The notes under the pieces are model-generated. The model worked only from the letters and a program-made list of their open reading frames with translations. It was not told the origin of the DNA and did no database searches. A DNA stretch of 64,000 nt from Limnomonas spitsbergensis (lineage: Eukaryota; Chlorophyta; Chlorophyceae; Chlamydomonadales). Where the stretch lies: the NCBI GenBank assembly GCA_037349105.1, contig JAYJMM010000081.1:1736001-1800000 (forward strand), given 5' to 3'. Of the stretch, positions 30,054 to 43,500 are shown in pieces; within the stretch, counting starts at the first letter, position 1, and each line of letters starts with the position of its first letter. The position numbers were made by a program, and so were the translations under genes.

Positions 30054-33000
30054 CTCGTTTATCTTGCTATCGGGCCTGATCCCGGCATCATGCAAGGCCT
30101 CCGCAGGATGGGCATCCGGTCTGAGCTTTGAGAGGTGAGTGATGTCCAGAAGCCGCCAGCGTGGGAATCGAGGAGCGAGGTAGTCCACCTCGGTGACGTA
30201 AAAGCGCAGGTGGTCATCGAGGAGCATCACGTCTGATGGGGCCCAGGGGCCTGAATGAAAGGGCCAGGAGGCACCGAGTCACAACGATACTTTTACCACA
30301 CTTAAGCTAGATCAGGCCAGGAGGCGCTGAGCCACAATGCTATTTTTACCACACGTTAGCTAGATCATGTCTGATGGGGCCCAGGGGCCTGAATGAAACG
30401 GCCATGTGGCGCTAAGTCACAATGTTACTGTTACCACGCTTAATCTACATCATGTCTGATGGGGCCCAGGGGCTTGAATGAAACGGTCATGTGGCGCTAA
30501 GTCACAATGTTACTGTTACCACACTTAATCTAGGTCATGTCTGATGGGGCCCAGGGGCTTGAATGAAACGGCCATGTGGCGCTAAGTCACAATGTTACTG
30601 TTACCACACTTAATCTAGGTCATGTCTGATGGGGCCCAGGGGCTTGAATGAAACGGTCATGTGGCGCTAAGTCACAATGTTACTGTTACCACACTTAATC
30701 TAGGTCATGTCTGATGGGGCCCAGGGGCTTGAATGAAACGGTCATGTGGCGCTAAGTCACAATGTTACTGTTACCACACTTAATCTAGGTCATGTCTGAT
30801 GTGGCCCAGGGGCTTGAATGAAACGGTCATGTGGCGCTAAGTCACAATGTTACTGTTACCACACTTAATCTACATCATGTCTGATGGGGCCCAGGGGCTT
30901 GAATGAAACGGTCAGGAGGCGCTGAGTCACAATGTGACTTAATCATACATAACTACTTAAGCTACATTTCAGCATGATCATGCAGAAGCACAGGTGCTCA
31001 TCGAGGAGCATCACGTCTGAAAGGGTCCCGAGGCCTGAATGAAACAGTCAGGTGGCGTTGATTTGCAGTGTCACTTGAGCTACATCACGCCTGATGGGGC
31101 CCAGGGTCCTGAATGAAGGGCCAGGTGACGCTGAGTTCAATATTACTGTTAACACTCTTCAGCTACACTTCAGCTAGATCATGCAGAAGCGCACGTGGTC
31201 ATACAGAAGCATGGCTCCTGATGGATTCCACGGGCCTGAATGTGAGAGACCAGAGATGGGAGTGATTGTTTGGGAATTCTTGGAACGACATCCGAGTTTC
31301 ATTTGCCGTGCACATCAGACCCCCTTTGGGGAGGGAGAGCCTGCCTACCTTCAAAGCCGGCACAGGAGGCCGTTGAGATGTTCCCGGGAGAGAAGTGAGC
31401 AGGAGAGGAAGTCTGATAGAACAGCTGGCCACTGAAGCCTTGAGTCTCGTGCACCATAGCCTCCAGAGCTGCCTTGTAGCCCGGGTGCTCATTGGAGAGA
31501 TGCGGCTTGAAATCAGGATGCACCTGATCGGGGGAAGGCAGCTGATGAGGGCAAAGAAAAAAAGCGGTGCTGAACCAGGTGGGGAGAAGGAGCAAGCTGT
31601 TGAGTGAATGAGTTTGATTCCTTTCTTTCTTTGCAGGAGAGGGGGGGGGGAAACAAGCTTCTGGGTGAAAGGAAGGAATCTGATGGGGTTAAAGAAAGAA
31701 AGATGTGCCTAACGAGGGACGTGGGAGCAAAGGGTGCACATTGGAAATATGCTGTTTGAATTCAGGATGTGCCTGCAAGGGGGGGTACGTAGGAAGCTGC
31801 TTGGAGGGAAGAAAGGACCTGTGCCTCCTCCCTCAGCCTCTGTCTACCGAGCTGCTGCAGCAGCTGCCCCCCCCTCTTGCCTCTGCCAGCTGCCGTCCCC
31901 CTCCTCTCCCCAGCCTTACCTGCATCTGCTCCAGGACTGTAGACCCCTCTCGCGGACGCACCCCCGGTGTCATGTTGACCATGAGACTCTCTCTCCTGGC
32001 GGCATCGTGGACGTTCTTCGAGGAACCATACCAGCGACCAACGGAAAATAAGGCCACGTTGAATAGGCGTAGACTGGAAGTCCACCTCTCGTCAGGACTG
32101 CAGGGGGCGCAACAGCAGGTGGGGACGCGGTCTGGAGAAGTCTCTCTCCCGTTTCTTTCTTCCTAGCTTGGCAGCATTTCAGCAGCCTTTCAGCTTCCTC
32201 CTGGCCTGTGGCCCACGCATGGCCAATCAGGAGCATGGCATCTGGCTCCATTCATGGCCAGCCATGTCACTTAGGCCTGATTCTGCAGGCCGGTCAAGAG
32301 GGGGTCCGAATCAGACCATGGGCGGCTGGGGGCGGCCCACCTGAGCCGGACTTTGTATCGGGGGGAAACATACACTGGGATCAACCCCACTGACCTGCAG
32401 CGGGCCTGCCTGGCTTCATCCTCAGACTTGTCCTTGGGCAGGCAGAGCGTGTTGGACCGGATGTACGTGAGCGTAAGGTTGATGCTGGGGATGCTCAGCT
32501 TTTCCACAAAGCCCTCCGTTTGTCCCCGCCAGTCCTCAAGATGCACGCCGAGCGGCCGCAGGCGCGACTCCACAAGACACACCATGGACATGAAGTGGTT
32601 GCGGGACAGAGAGTCACCGATGAAGGCCACATGCTTGCCTGAAAACAGGACGGCATCATGCATAGGTGTGCGTCAGCGTGTGTGTGTGTGTGTGCAGATG
32701 TGAGTGTGCTTTTCTGAGTGGGCGTGTAATCACAAAGCAAGCAGAACCAACCCAATCTGCAATCTCCCCAACATATTTCCCAATGAGCCCGAGCTTTCCA
32801 ACTGACTAACACAAAGATCTCAAGCTGTTCAAATGAATAACATCACGGTCCTCAGCCGTTGGTAGGAATGGCCGATGGGGTTTGGCCAAGGTGGAACTCT
32901 GATGAATACACCCTATTCAAATCTGACAAAGCACTCCCCAGATGCACACACGCGCAATCAAATCGCGAAACATCTGCACCTTCAGATGCATCCTTTTCAC

Positions 33001-33236
33001 CTGACAAGACATTGCGTAAGTAACCGTCCTCCGTCCGGCTCCTCAGTGAGCATCCGGAGGGCTCCCACCTGAAGCGCTCAAAGCCTTTGTGGCTCTTCCC
33101 CCGGCATGCCCCCTGCCCTAGGAAGTATCTGTCGGCGCACTGGAACGGTCGGTACTCGGGGCCGGCTGCGTGCACGCTCCATTCCCCGATGCCATAGTTA
33201 CAAGCGGGCGAGTTCTTGTCAGCAGCAGCTACACCT
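29361..33236 (-). CDS. TBL/PMR5-family O-acyltransferase (PC-esterase domain)
   Basis: The exons in gene order are about 33236-33001, 32638-32395, 32097-31920, 31523-31349, 30232-30054 and 29441-29361 (TGA). All internal phases (1,2,0,1,0) fit. Exon 1 holds the PMR5N domain: CNYGIGEWSV, FQCADRYFLGQGACRG and FRWEPSGCSL. The GDSL block is GKHVAFIGDSLSRNHFMSMV, with the nucleophile serine in GDS. FNVALFSVGRWYG replaces the usual GHWW; SSPAHF and LLDITHLSKLRPDAHP follow. The last exon gives DCSHFCLGSVSDAWAEIFL, which carries the second catalytic motif DxxH. Plant relatives acetylate wall polysaccharides in the Golgi; that is family knowledge. The N-terminal membrane anchor expected of the family was not found, because the 159-bp array precedes exon 1. 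Introns carry junction-repeat arrays at exons 1 and 5. Confidence 0.93.
30233..31230 (-). repeat. Acceptor-side 85-bp array before TBL exon 5
   Basis: The plus-strand word CATGTCTGATGGGGCCCAGG recurs with an exact 85-bp spacing at 30366, 30451, 30536, 30621, 30706, 30791 and 30876. Degenerate copies lie at about 31010, 31085 and 31210, and the true junction at 30226-30233 has CATCACGTCTGATGGGGCCC. Each unit carries the acceptor CAG and the first bases of exon 5. Confidence 0.93.
31349..32394 (-). other. Introns 2 and 3 of the TBL gene
   Basis: The intervals 31524-31919 and 32098-32394 lie between exons 2, 3 and 4. They contain purine-rich runs on the plus strand (GGAGAGGGGGGGGGAAAC near 31640) that act as pyrimidine tracts in the gene's direction. 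No array of note. Confidence 0.5.
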
Positions 33237-34990
33237 GGTGGTGTCACTGCATCTGCGTGCTGCAGGAACCTGAGAGGGTGGCCACATGCGTTATGCATAA
33301 CACAAAAATGCATGGCTCTGCCATGCCAGTTCGTGCGTACACCCCCATGTCGGAGGAGTCAGCAGCAGAAGCAGAAGCAGCTGCAGCTGGACCTAGTGGT
33401 GTCACTGCATCTGCGTGCTGCAGGAACCTGAGAGGGTGGCCACATGCGTTATGCATAACGCAAAAATGCATGGCTCTGCCATGCCAGTTTCGTGCGTACA
33501 CCCCCATGTCGGAGGAGTCAGCAGCAGAAGCAGAAGCAGCTGCAGCTGGACCTAGTGGTGTCACTGCATCTGCGTGCTGCAGGAACCTGAGAGGGTGGCC
33601 ACATGCGTTATGCATAACGCAAAAATGCATGGCTCTGCCATGCCAGTTTCGTGCGTACACCCCCATGTCGGAGGAGTCAGCAGCAGAAGCAGAAGCAGCT
33701 GCAGCTGGACCTAGTGGTGTCACTGCATCTGCGTGCTGCAGGAACCTGAGAGGGTGGCCACATGCGTTATGCATAACGCAAAAATGCATGGCTCTGCCAT
33801 GCCAGTTTCGTGCGTACACCCCCATGTCGGAGGAGTCAGCAGCAGAAGCAGAAGCAGCTGCAGCTGGACCTAGTGGTGTCACTGCATCTGCGTGCTGCAG
33901 GAACCTGAGAGGGTGGCCACATGCGTTATGCATAACGCAAAAATGCATGGCTCTGCCATGCCAGTTTCATGCGTACACCCCCATGTCGGAGGAGTCAGCA
34001 GCAGAAGCAGAAGCAGCTGCAGCTGGACCTAGTGGTGTCACTGCATCTGCGTGCTGCAGGAACCTGAGAGGGTGGCCACATGCGTTATGCATAACGCAAA
34101 AATGCATGGCTCTGCCATGCCAGTTTCGTGCGTACACCCCCATGTCGGAGGAGTCAGCAGCAGAAGCAGAAGCAGCTGCAGCTGGACCTAGTGGTGTCAC
34201 TGCATCTGCGTGCTGCAGGAACCTGAGAGGGTGGCCACATGCGTTATGCATAACGCAAAAATGCATGGCTCTGCCATGCCAGTTTCGTGCGTACACCCCC
34301 ATGTCGGACGAGTCAGCAGCAGAAGCAGAAGCAGCTGCAGCTGGACCTAGTGGTGTCACTGCATCTGCGTGCTGCAGGAACCTGAGAGGGTGGCCACATG
34401 CGTTATGCATAACGCAAAAATACATGGCTCTGCCATGCCAGTTTCGTGCGTACACCCTCATGTCGGAGGAGTCAGCAGCAGAAGCAGAAGCAGCTGCAGC
34501 TGGACCTAGTAGTGTCACTGCATCTGCTTGCTGCAGGAACCTGAGAGGGTGGCCACATGTGTTATGCATAACGCAAAAATGCATGGCTCTGCCATGCCAG
34601 TTTCGTGCGTACACCCTTATATCGGAGGATTCAACAGCAGCAGCAGCAGCAGCGGCTGGACCTAGAGGTGTCACTGCAGCTGCAGGAACCTGAGAGGGTG
34701 GCTTGCATGATGCACGGTGCATGCTGATTGGACCTGATAGACCTAGTAGTGTCACTGCATCTGCTTGCTGCAGGAACCTGAGAGGGTGGCCACATGTGTT
34801 ATGCATAACGCAAAAATGCATGGCTCTGCCATGCCAGTTTCGTGCGTACACCCCTATATCGGAGGATTCAACAGCAGCAGCAGCAGCAGCAGCGGCTGGA
34901 CCTAGAGGTGTCACTGCAGCTGCAGGAACCTGAGAGGGTGGCTTGCATGATGCACGGTGCATGCTGATTGGACCTGATAGGATGGCGTGC
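33237..34990 (-). repeat. 159-bp array overlapping the start of TBL exon 1
   Basis: About ten copies of a 159-bp (53-codon) unit. The plus-strand words are GTGTCACTGCATCTGCGTGC, GAGAGGGTGGCCACATGCG and GTCGGAGGAGTCAGCAGCAG. The copy nearest the gene merges into exon 1 (VTPPGVAAAD beside VTPLGPAAAA in the units). Each unit has the minus-strand acceptor-like CCCTCTCAG and TGCAG. Because 159 is divisible by three the array is open in long frames on both strands, which are not evidence of genes. Distal copies diverge (GCAGCAGCAGCAGCGGC) and form a higher-order duplication of about 240 bp at 34560-34985. Confidence 0.92.
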
Positions 34991-34992
34991 AT

Positions 34993-37551
34993 GAATCATG
35001 AAACATGATCATTTTATCTTTGAAGGGGGCATGCATGGTGCATGATACAAACTGCTTTAACACGAGGGGGGGGATGCATTGATTTCATATGCGTCATGCC
35101 GGCTTGCAAACAGGCCAGGAGTAAGGTTGTTTGCCCTGGTATGAACCTGCCTTGCGTTTGCACAAGGCCATATCGGGAGCAGCAGAAGCGCCAAGATGAA
35201 GCTCAACGGACAGATGGCCAGGCTTCGGCTGAAATGCCGTTTGGTCGTTTGGTCGTTTGGTCCGCCCTTGGGGTCGTCGCAAGTTTGAACCAACGAGCAG
35301 GCATTGGGCATTTACATATGAATGCGATAGTCAGATTAGGTAATGTCGCTGACGATTCAGAAGCTACTGCGCTGAGCCTTCAATTCAAACTTGCTGGAGG
35401 TATGAACGGGTGGTATGAAAACATCCGTCAGGTGGCCAGGGGCGCGTTCACATTGGGGGTGATCCGAGCCAAAAGTGGGCGCCGTACAGAATTCTGAGAT
35501 GATCCGAACTACATCCACACTAGAGGCGCGAGTTGGGCGACAGTTAGTCGTTGTACTTTTGTGTACATCTAGGATCATTTCAGAAACGACCTCCCGAGGT
35601 AGTGTCCAAGAATGATCCAAATGATCCTGCCACGCTGGCTAGGTCAGGGTTCACGCAAACTCAAAACTATGTCGATTGAATGCATACTTGTCTCATTCGT
35701 TTACGTGCTTGTTATTTTGGAACGGGTGTGATTAAGCAAAATGTTTCATCGAGGAGGAAAGGTGCTGTGCAATGGCAAAATGGAGAGTCTCGGTCGGTAC
35801 ATGCTCTGGTACAAGCTTGAGATCCCTGCGCGATTTCTCTCGTGTTCACAGCAGCAGTGATAAGCGCGCCACGACGATTGTGGTGTGTTGATATCAGAAC
35901 TTGACTGTGAAATCGTCTGTGGCTGACGGATTCCTGCAAGTAGCTGAAACTGGCGAGAGAGTGGGCAAACAAGATCCATACTAATGCAACGAAGAATCCC
36001 AACGACTGGATTGGAGCCAATGTGAACGCGCCCCAGGTGGGCCTAGCTGCCAAACCTAGTCAGTACATGCTTCAACATAAGCACCTTAACACTTTCAGAT
36101 AATGTCGTTGGTCCTTGCTGTCACGAGGATTTCAGCATCGGTGCTCAGATGATCAGAAGAGGTGTGTGGTGGTGGGGTTGACGAAATAAAAGAGCCGCGG
36201 CCGGCGTGGTGGGTCACCTGCGCAGTGGGAGGGCCGGAGGGGCTACTACTACTACTAGGGGGAGCTGTATGCAGCATTATGCATGCTCTCCTAACTGTCC
36301 ATCCATTATTATATCTGCAGATGGTGGTGTGCTTTGTGGGGCTTGGACCTGCAGCATAACGCACAAGATGGTATCTGAAAGGGTTTGGAGGCGTTTGCAC
36401 GAATCCCTTACAGACGCCATCCCCTTATACGCTGGACTGTTTAAATGTATACAAAGTGGACTTCAAAAATGTAAGGCTGACCACCCAAAAACTAAAAACG
36501 AAACGCGAACATGATGCGAACCACATGTTTGCCGTTGTGGCATGCGCCGCTATCTAAGGAATGTCGCGTAGGACATAAATAACATAATGGAGGGCACATG
36601 ATCAGCAAATGGTACCACTACGGTACTGCAATAATTTGCAGGTTTACACAAACAATGAAAACGAAAAAAATGTAGCACTTGTAAGCACTTGACACCAAGC
36701 AAAACCACAGAGATCTTATGCACTTGCTGAGGATTGACACAGAAGTTGTTGGTGGGGAGAGCCACTACCGCTGCCTCAGTTTTGCTGGGGATAGTCCCCC
36801 CCCTCTCAATGCCAAGGTGGACCTCATGCATTCTCATGTGACACATTCACACATGTACCAGAATCAGGAAACATGCTTCGCTTTGCATGCCGTTCTCTGG
36901 AATCTGGATGGGACCTACGGTTTTCGCATGGGCGGTCTGCCGCTGATCCATGCGAAAATGTTCGCTCCGTATAGTCATCCATGCCTGTTGCTATCGAAAT
37001 CTGATTTTGTGTGGATGCGTAGACGGTGTAACTAGCAGCAACGTATCGGCGTTCCTGACGGACATGCCACACTGCCCACACAGACGAGGTCGCATTGGCT
37101 GGATGGGCCGGGGATGGATCTGCGTTTCTCATACAATTATAACCGTGTGGCCCCTCAATACAAGCGCGTTATGCTGCTCGATCAGCGCGCCAATGCAGCT
37201 AGATCAGCACAAATTCCACCTCAGCCGCTCGTTTCAGGCACGAACAAAATAGGGGCCGACCTCCTCGGCTCGAAAATTAATTGACTAGCAAAGCAACTTT
37301 CCAACCATATGGCAGTAGGTAGAGCTGCAGAATGGCGATGGCATGCAATCGGCTGGCAAGAACAGACAGCTACTTTGTGTGGATTGTGTAAGAGGCCTTC
37401 CCACAAGTACAGATGTATAATTCCCGCACCCAAGTCAATCGAACTTCGAACGCGCGTTGAGCAAACGAGTAACATCGCAAACATACAAGCTGTGGCCGCA
37501 TCTAAACCACGCTACTAGATAGGCTTAATTTGAAGCGAAAGAGGTGTCGAA
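34993..37551. other. Intergenic, no gene recognised
   Basis: A 151-codon frame from the ATG at 35042 to 35497 (+) has no recognised motif. On the minus strand near 36000-35930 a hydrophobic stretch, LGFFVALVWILFAHSLASF, would suit the missing membrane anchor of the TBL protein, but it lacks an in-frame ATG and clear splice borders, so it is not called. Three TTTGGTCG words occur near 35240. The promoters of the divergent TBL gene and of the gene at 37552 should lie here. Confidence 0.45.
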
Positions 37552-40500
37552 ATGACTTCCAGGCCGACCTCCGCCCCGATCTACGGCATGTTGAAGCCCC
37601 ACAAGGCCCACCAGCACAACAATGTATGTGAAAATATGTCACAATTCATATCTCCCTTGATCCGTATGATTATTACCTTTTCCCCCCGGGTTCGACAGGG
37701 CATCGAAAGGTACGCGGGGGGCATGGACGGCGACCCAAGACACAACGACGAGACGCCGGTCCCATGGCTACGCTACTTCTTCCCCAAGGTCTGCACGCGC
37801 CATGCAGGTCACATGGACCGAAACGTTGCATCACCATGCACGTGTTCATACTTATGGACAGCATGCCCTTACGCATGGGATGTAAACCTTGTCTATGGCA
37901 ACGCTACTGGTTCCTTGAAGTCCGCACCCCAGCAGCTCACATAAAGCTCACGACTTACCCTCGCATGGAGCTCACAGCTTGCCCATGCAGCTACCCCATG
38001 GAGCTCACAGCTACTCCATGCAGTTCACACAGACCCGAATGTGGAAACGCCATGCATTCCCATGCGCAATGGCTGGTGCCCTCTCCCATTGCGCTATTCT
38101 TGTTGCAACACGCTGGAGTGGTGTTGATGATCGGACGTGGCAAGCGGGCGTTACGCTGTTGCGCCGCTTCTGGCACCCCATAGGGCTGCTGAGAAGCAGC
38201 GGCACTGAGGAGTCTTGAGTCTGTTTTAATGCGCAACAGACCACCGTCGGAGGGCCGACGAGCGGCCACCACTAGGCAGATGGGGAGGAGACCTTGACAC
38301 CGGCCGGTGGCCCGAGCAGCTTGCACCAGCATCATGGGGCTGCAATCCATCAATTGGCTAAATTATGGCTGAAGCACGGTCACAAATAGTCTGTGGAGGG
38401 GTCGGAGTTTAGGGTTTAGGGAGTCCCCTCGTCATTTCTAGGGGATTAACGCAGCATTGAATCTTGGCGCTAGATCTGAAAGGAAAGTCATCAAATGGAT
38501 GCGACGCCGGGGCATTAACTGATGCGTGGCGAAGCAATTATTACGCTTGGGGATGGGGGACGCAGTTTCTACGCATGGACAAACGATGTATTTGCGTGGC
38601 TGCTGCGGTGTGTGTGCATGGTGAAACTATGCATGCCGTTTTGGAGCATCGCTATTCTTGCCCTCTATGGGATCAGGTTGCAATAACAGCCACAGAATAC
38701 CTGCGGTACAAGATAGTTTCGCTGGAAAGTACATGAAAGTACTTGTGTCTGTAGGATGCATTGCGGATGGGTTTGCCGATGCACGAAATCTTGCAGGACA
38801 TTGCATGTGAAGAATCACAACTGTTGCAGCAGCATGCTGAGGAACCCTGTTTTTGTTGATGCAGGGTTTCAATCTCGAGGCCAGGGTTGCAAGTTAAACC
38901 TGTGCTGCCTGCCGGACGCTGAGCCTCCTTTCCTTTTTGCTGGTGCAGGATTTTGACCTGAGGGAAGGCTGTGAGGAGAACCCGTACTATCAGTACTTTG
39001 ACGTGACACAAAGCCCTCTCGAGGTGAGGGACGCCAGGGGGGCACGATCCGTTTGCGGATACTTCAGCTACCACTTAGCTACATGATGTTTTCCCAGCCC
39101 TCCTGCTTCGGCCACAGTCTGCAAGCCAGCACAGTTTGTATCCCCATTGTATCCTCATTGACCCAGCAGCAGCAGCAGCAGCAGCAGCCTGCAGAGGGTA
39201 GTCCGTTGCACACAAGCAAAAACTCTGTATTTCTGATGTCCACCCAGCTCTTCTGAAAAAGGCTTGGAATGATTGCGTTCACACTAAGAAGATCATAGGT
39301 CTGCGTATGTGTGCAGCGGGTGGGGGGTGGGTGGGGAGAGCAGGGTTTTGGGAGAAAAGCCTTTTGGTGCATCAGTGTGTCTGTCCCACCACCCCTTACG
39401 ACACATGAACATTTACAGTTAACCCTGGCTTTTCTACCTCCACCTAGCTTGTTCAAAAAAGGCTTGGGAGGGGTTACTCAAGCACCGTAAGAATACTAGC
39501 GGTCTTCGTGCGACGGGTGGGGGGTGGGTGCAGGATTTGCCTTTGGAGGCATGCCCTCTGCTGTATCAGTGTCACTGCTCAGCTGCCCCACCCACCCCCT
39601 TCCAACACATGAACAGTAACGCTGGCTCTCCTGTCCCCACCTGGTTCATTCGAAAAAGGCTTGAGACGGTTGCTAAAACGCTGCAAGGAAAACCTGGTCT
39701 ACGTTTGTGCGACGGGTGGGGGACGGGTGGGGGCAGAAGGATTTCAATTTGGGAGGAAATGCCTTTTTCTGCGTCAGCGTGTGGGCCCAGCTATCCTTCC
39801 ACACCCTTTAAACACAAGCAGTTTCAGTGTCCATTGTCCCTAGCTTGTGAGAGACAATAAAACTGCTTGTGTTGAAAGTTCCTCATCTTATACCCGGCCT
39901 GGCTGTCCCCCCAGGCTGTTCAAATTCAAAACTGTGGGCCTGCCTCTGCAGGAGGACATCACTGTACCGCCGCCAGCCTGGACGCCCAATGCGTACTTCA
40001 GGCTGTCCTTCACTCAGACAAACCTGGCCATCAGCCAGGTGGGTGCGCCACACTTCCACCGTTTCTTTCAGCGCGGTTCCGCTACAATTCAGCTCAATAA
40101 CGGCCGAGGGCTGGTGGGGCATGCTGCAGCCAGGTCGCTGCTTCTGGGTGCCTCTGCTGTTGACCTTACAAAGTTTGGACCCGTTTGTGGCTAGGGTTGG
40201 CTGATGGCGCATATGGAAATGGAAACTCGGTTTTTCAATGGATGAAGTGATGGGTGGAGTCAAGGCATGAAATGCCCTAGGTTTCAAGGCTTTTAAAGAT
40301 TTCCAGGTCCTCATATGCGTTTACGTATACAGTATGTAACCGGTATATAACTATATAAGCTTACACACGTATATACGTGTATATTTTGGTAGAATATACG
40401 GTATCTACCGACCCGATTTGTGGCCCTACAGCAGTACCCTCAAGGTTTAGGGTTTAGGGTTCTTGAACATACAATGGCATGCTCCCCTGCTAAACCCTAA

Positions 40501-43500
40501 TGCCCATACCCCTTACAAGGTGTGGGCCCCGCCTAGCCCACGGGCTCTTGGCTCTCAACCCTTGATCTGTTTTGTTCTGTCCTCTGCACTTCACCCAGAA
40601 CACCCTGGGCCATGGACCCCAAACCCTAGACCCCTTGGATGTTGGCCTTCGGTCCTCTTGGCTGCGCTGCCTGCAGCTGACTCCCAGCCTTAAAACCTAA
40701 ACCCTAACCATCAACCCTTAATCCGATTGGTGTTGGCCTTCAACCCCCTGGTTGCGCTGACTTCTGCTGACTCCGAGCCTTAAACCCTAAAGCCTACCCC
40801 TCAACGACGAATTTATCTGAGCAGATCTTGTTTGCTTTGGGGAGCCGGTGCTGGGAGGAGCTGGTGTGGAGCAGGTGTGGAGCACAACCAAAAGCACACC
40901 AGCTACCAAGGGATGAGCGGAAGGCTCAGTTAAATCTGTTTGTATTTGTATTTGTTGCATGTTAGCCCAGCTAATTCTACAGCTTACCGTGTGGCTATAA
41001 TCTTAACCCAAAAGGCCTAAACCCTAAACTCACCCTTATCCCAAAAGGCCGAAACCCTAAACTCATCCTTAACCCGAAAGGCCGAAACCCTAGACACATC
41101 CTTAACCCAAAAGGCCTAAACCCTAAACCCACCTTAAACCCAACAGACTTAAACCCTTAACCCATCCTCAACCCGAAGGACTTAAACCCTAAACACACCT
41201 TCAACCCGAAAGGCCTAAACCCTAAATCCACCTTAAACCCAACAGACTTAAACCCTTAACCCAACAGACTTAGACCCTTAACACACCTGTAACCCAAAAG
41301 GCCTAAACCCTAAACACACTTTCAACCCAAAAGACTGAAACCCTAAAGCCTAAACCCTGAACCCGAACCCTAAAACCTGACCACTCAGGATGTGGCATCG
41401 CGCGTCCCGGACAAAAGCAGCCCGCTGGACGCTTTAGACTTCACGCAGGCCAACTGGCCCATCTTCTCAGCGGGCGCCGAGAAGCACCTGGCTGAGGTCC
41501 GCCGCTTCTGCTACTCTGTCGCCAGCCTGCGGGCAAGGACGTGGAAGGATGCGTTCCCGCTGGCGGACCTGCTGAGGGGCCTGATGCTGTACCTCCTGAG
41601 CCAGGTGAGGGTGGTGGTATGGATCTGCCTCTCTGTCGCCAGCCTGCGGGCAAGGACGTGGAAGGATGCGTTCCCGCTGGCGGACCTGCTGAGGGGCCTG
41701 ATGCTGTACCTGCTGAGCCAGGTGAGGATGGTGGTATGGATCTGCTACTCTTTGTCGCCAGCCTGCGGGCAAAGACGTGGAAGGATGCGTTCCCGCTGGC
41801 GGACCTGCTGAGGGGCCTGATGCTGTACCTGCTGAGCCAGGTGAGGATGGTGGTATGGATCTGCTTCTCTTTGTCGCCAGCCTGCGGGCAAAGACGTGGA
41901 AGGATGCGTTCCCGCTGGCGGACTTGCTCAGGGGCCTGATGCTGTACCTGCTGAGCCAGGTGAAGGTGGTGGTATGGATCTGCCTCTTTGTCGCCAGCCT
42001 GCGGGCAAAGACGTGAAAGGATGCGTTCCCGCTGGCGGACCTGCTCAGGGGCCTGATGCTGTACCTGCTGAGCCAGGTGAGGGTGGTGGTATGGATCTGC
42101 TACTCTTTGTCGCCAGCCTGCGGGCAAAGATGTGGAAGGATGCGTTCCCGCTGGCGGACCTGCTGAGGGGCCTGATGCTGTACTTGCTGAGCCAGGTGAA
42201 GGTGGTGGTATGGATCTGCTTCTCTTTGTCGCCAGCCTGCGGGCAAAGACGTGGAAGGATGCGTTCCCGCTGGCGGACCTGCTGAGGGGCCTGATGCTGT
42301 ACTTGCTGAGCCAGGTGAGGGTGGTGGTATGGATCTGCTACTCTTTGTCGCCAGCCTGCGAGCAAAGACGTGGAAGGATGCGTTCCCGCTGGCGGACCTG
42401 CTGAGGGGCCTGATGCTGTACCTGCTGAGCCAGGTGAGGGTGGTGGTATGGATCTGCCTCTTTGTCGTCAGCCTGCGGGCAAAGACGTGGAAGGATGCGT
42501 TCCCGCTGGCGGACCTGCTGAGGGGCCTGATGCTGTACCTGCTGAGCCAGGTGAGGGTGGTGGTATGGACCTGCCTCTTTGTCGCCAGCCTGCAGGCAAG
42601 GACGTGGAAGGATGCGTTCCCGCCGGCGGACCTGCTGAGGGGCCTGATGCTGTACCTGCTCAGCCAGGTGAGCAATATGAGAAAGTGGAATGCCCTGCTG
42701 GTCATAGAGATAACGTACCCTGAGGAAGGAGACGAATGTATTGGTTGTGAAATGTCTAATCGTGTACGTAATTACGGTCTCGAAGCGGCAAAGTTGCTGA
42801 ATTTGCCTTAAAATTACAGGGACTGAAACTCAGCTACGTAGTTCAGCCACCGTAAGGACCGTAATCGGCACAGCATTGATTGTGTGTGATGCAGATGAAC
42901 GAAGGCCCATCTTGCATGCGCGTGTATGTGTTTGTGTGTTGCAGATGACAAAAAGCAGTGGTAACGGCGCAAACGAGGCCTCGGCCCATGCCGCGCTGTT
43001 TCCTTAACCCTCACCAGCATAGTTTTATTTATTTCTTACTTTCTGACCAAGAGCCCATCCTGTGCGTAGATGACCAAGGGGCAGCAGCTGGCTTCAGAGT
43101 ACGCCAAGCGGGAGTGCAATCACATCATTGAGGACCTTCGAGAAAGGTTGATCCAAGAGCACGCTGCGGTAGGTACGGCTGTTAAGAATGATGCTGGGTA
43201 AATTGTAACGAATAATCGAAGACCTGTTTTCGGTATATGAAAATTCCGTTTCAATATCTGCTTCAGGCATATTTGTTTTTTCATTTTAAGACTCTCAACC
43301 CTAAGCCTTCTAAGACCTGCTTCCAGGTTATTTTAATGGCTTCCTTTACCTAGAGCATGCTGATGTAGGCAGTATGGTTGATGCACATGGCCTTTAATAA
43401 TAATAATGATAATAATAATACCGGTAGGAACTGTTTTCAATAGGTACTATTATTATTTAGGCGTTTGAGTGGCCAATGCACCTGATGAAAATGGCTTTCA

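Noticed and set aside
33170..34693. 507-codon plus-strand frame with 53-residue repeats
   Set aside because: The unit is 159 bp, so any stop-free frame persists. The neighbouring exon that makes sense is on the minus strand (TBL gene).
35712..36053. Minus-strand frame with a hydrophobic segment as the TBL N-terminal anchor
   Set aside because: No in-frame ATG and no clear donor; only the hydrophobicity fits.
39913..39951. Exon 4 extended upstream to the CCCCCAG at about 39914 (LFKFKTVGLPLQ)
   Set aside because: The added 37 bp would break the reading phase; the acceptor at 39951 keeps it.
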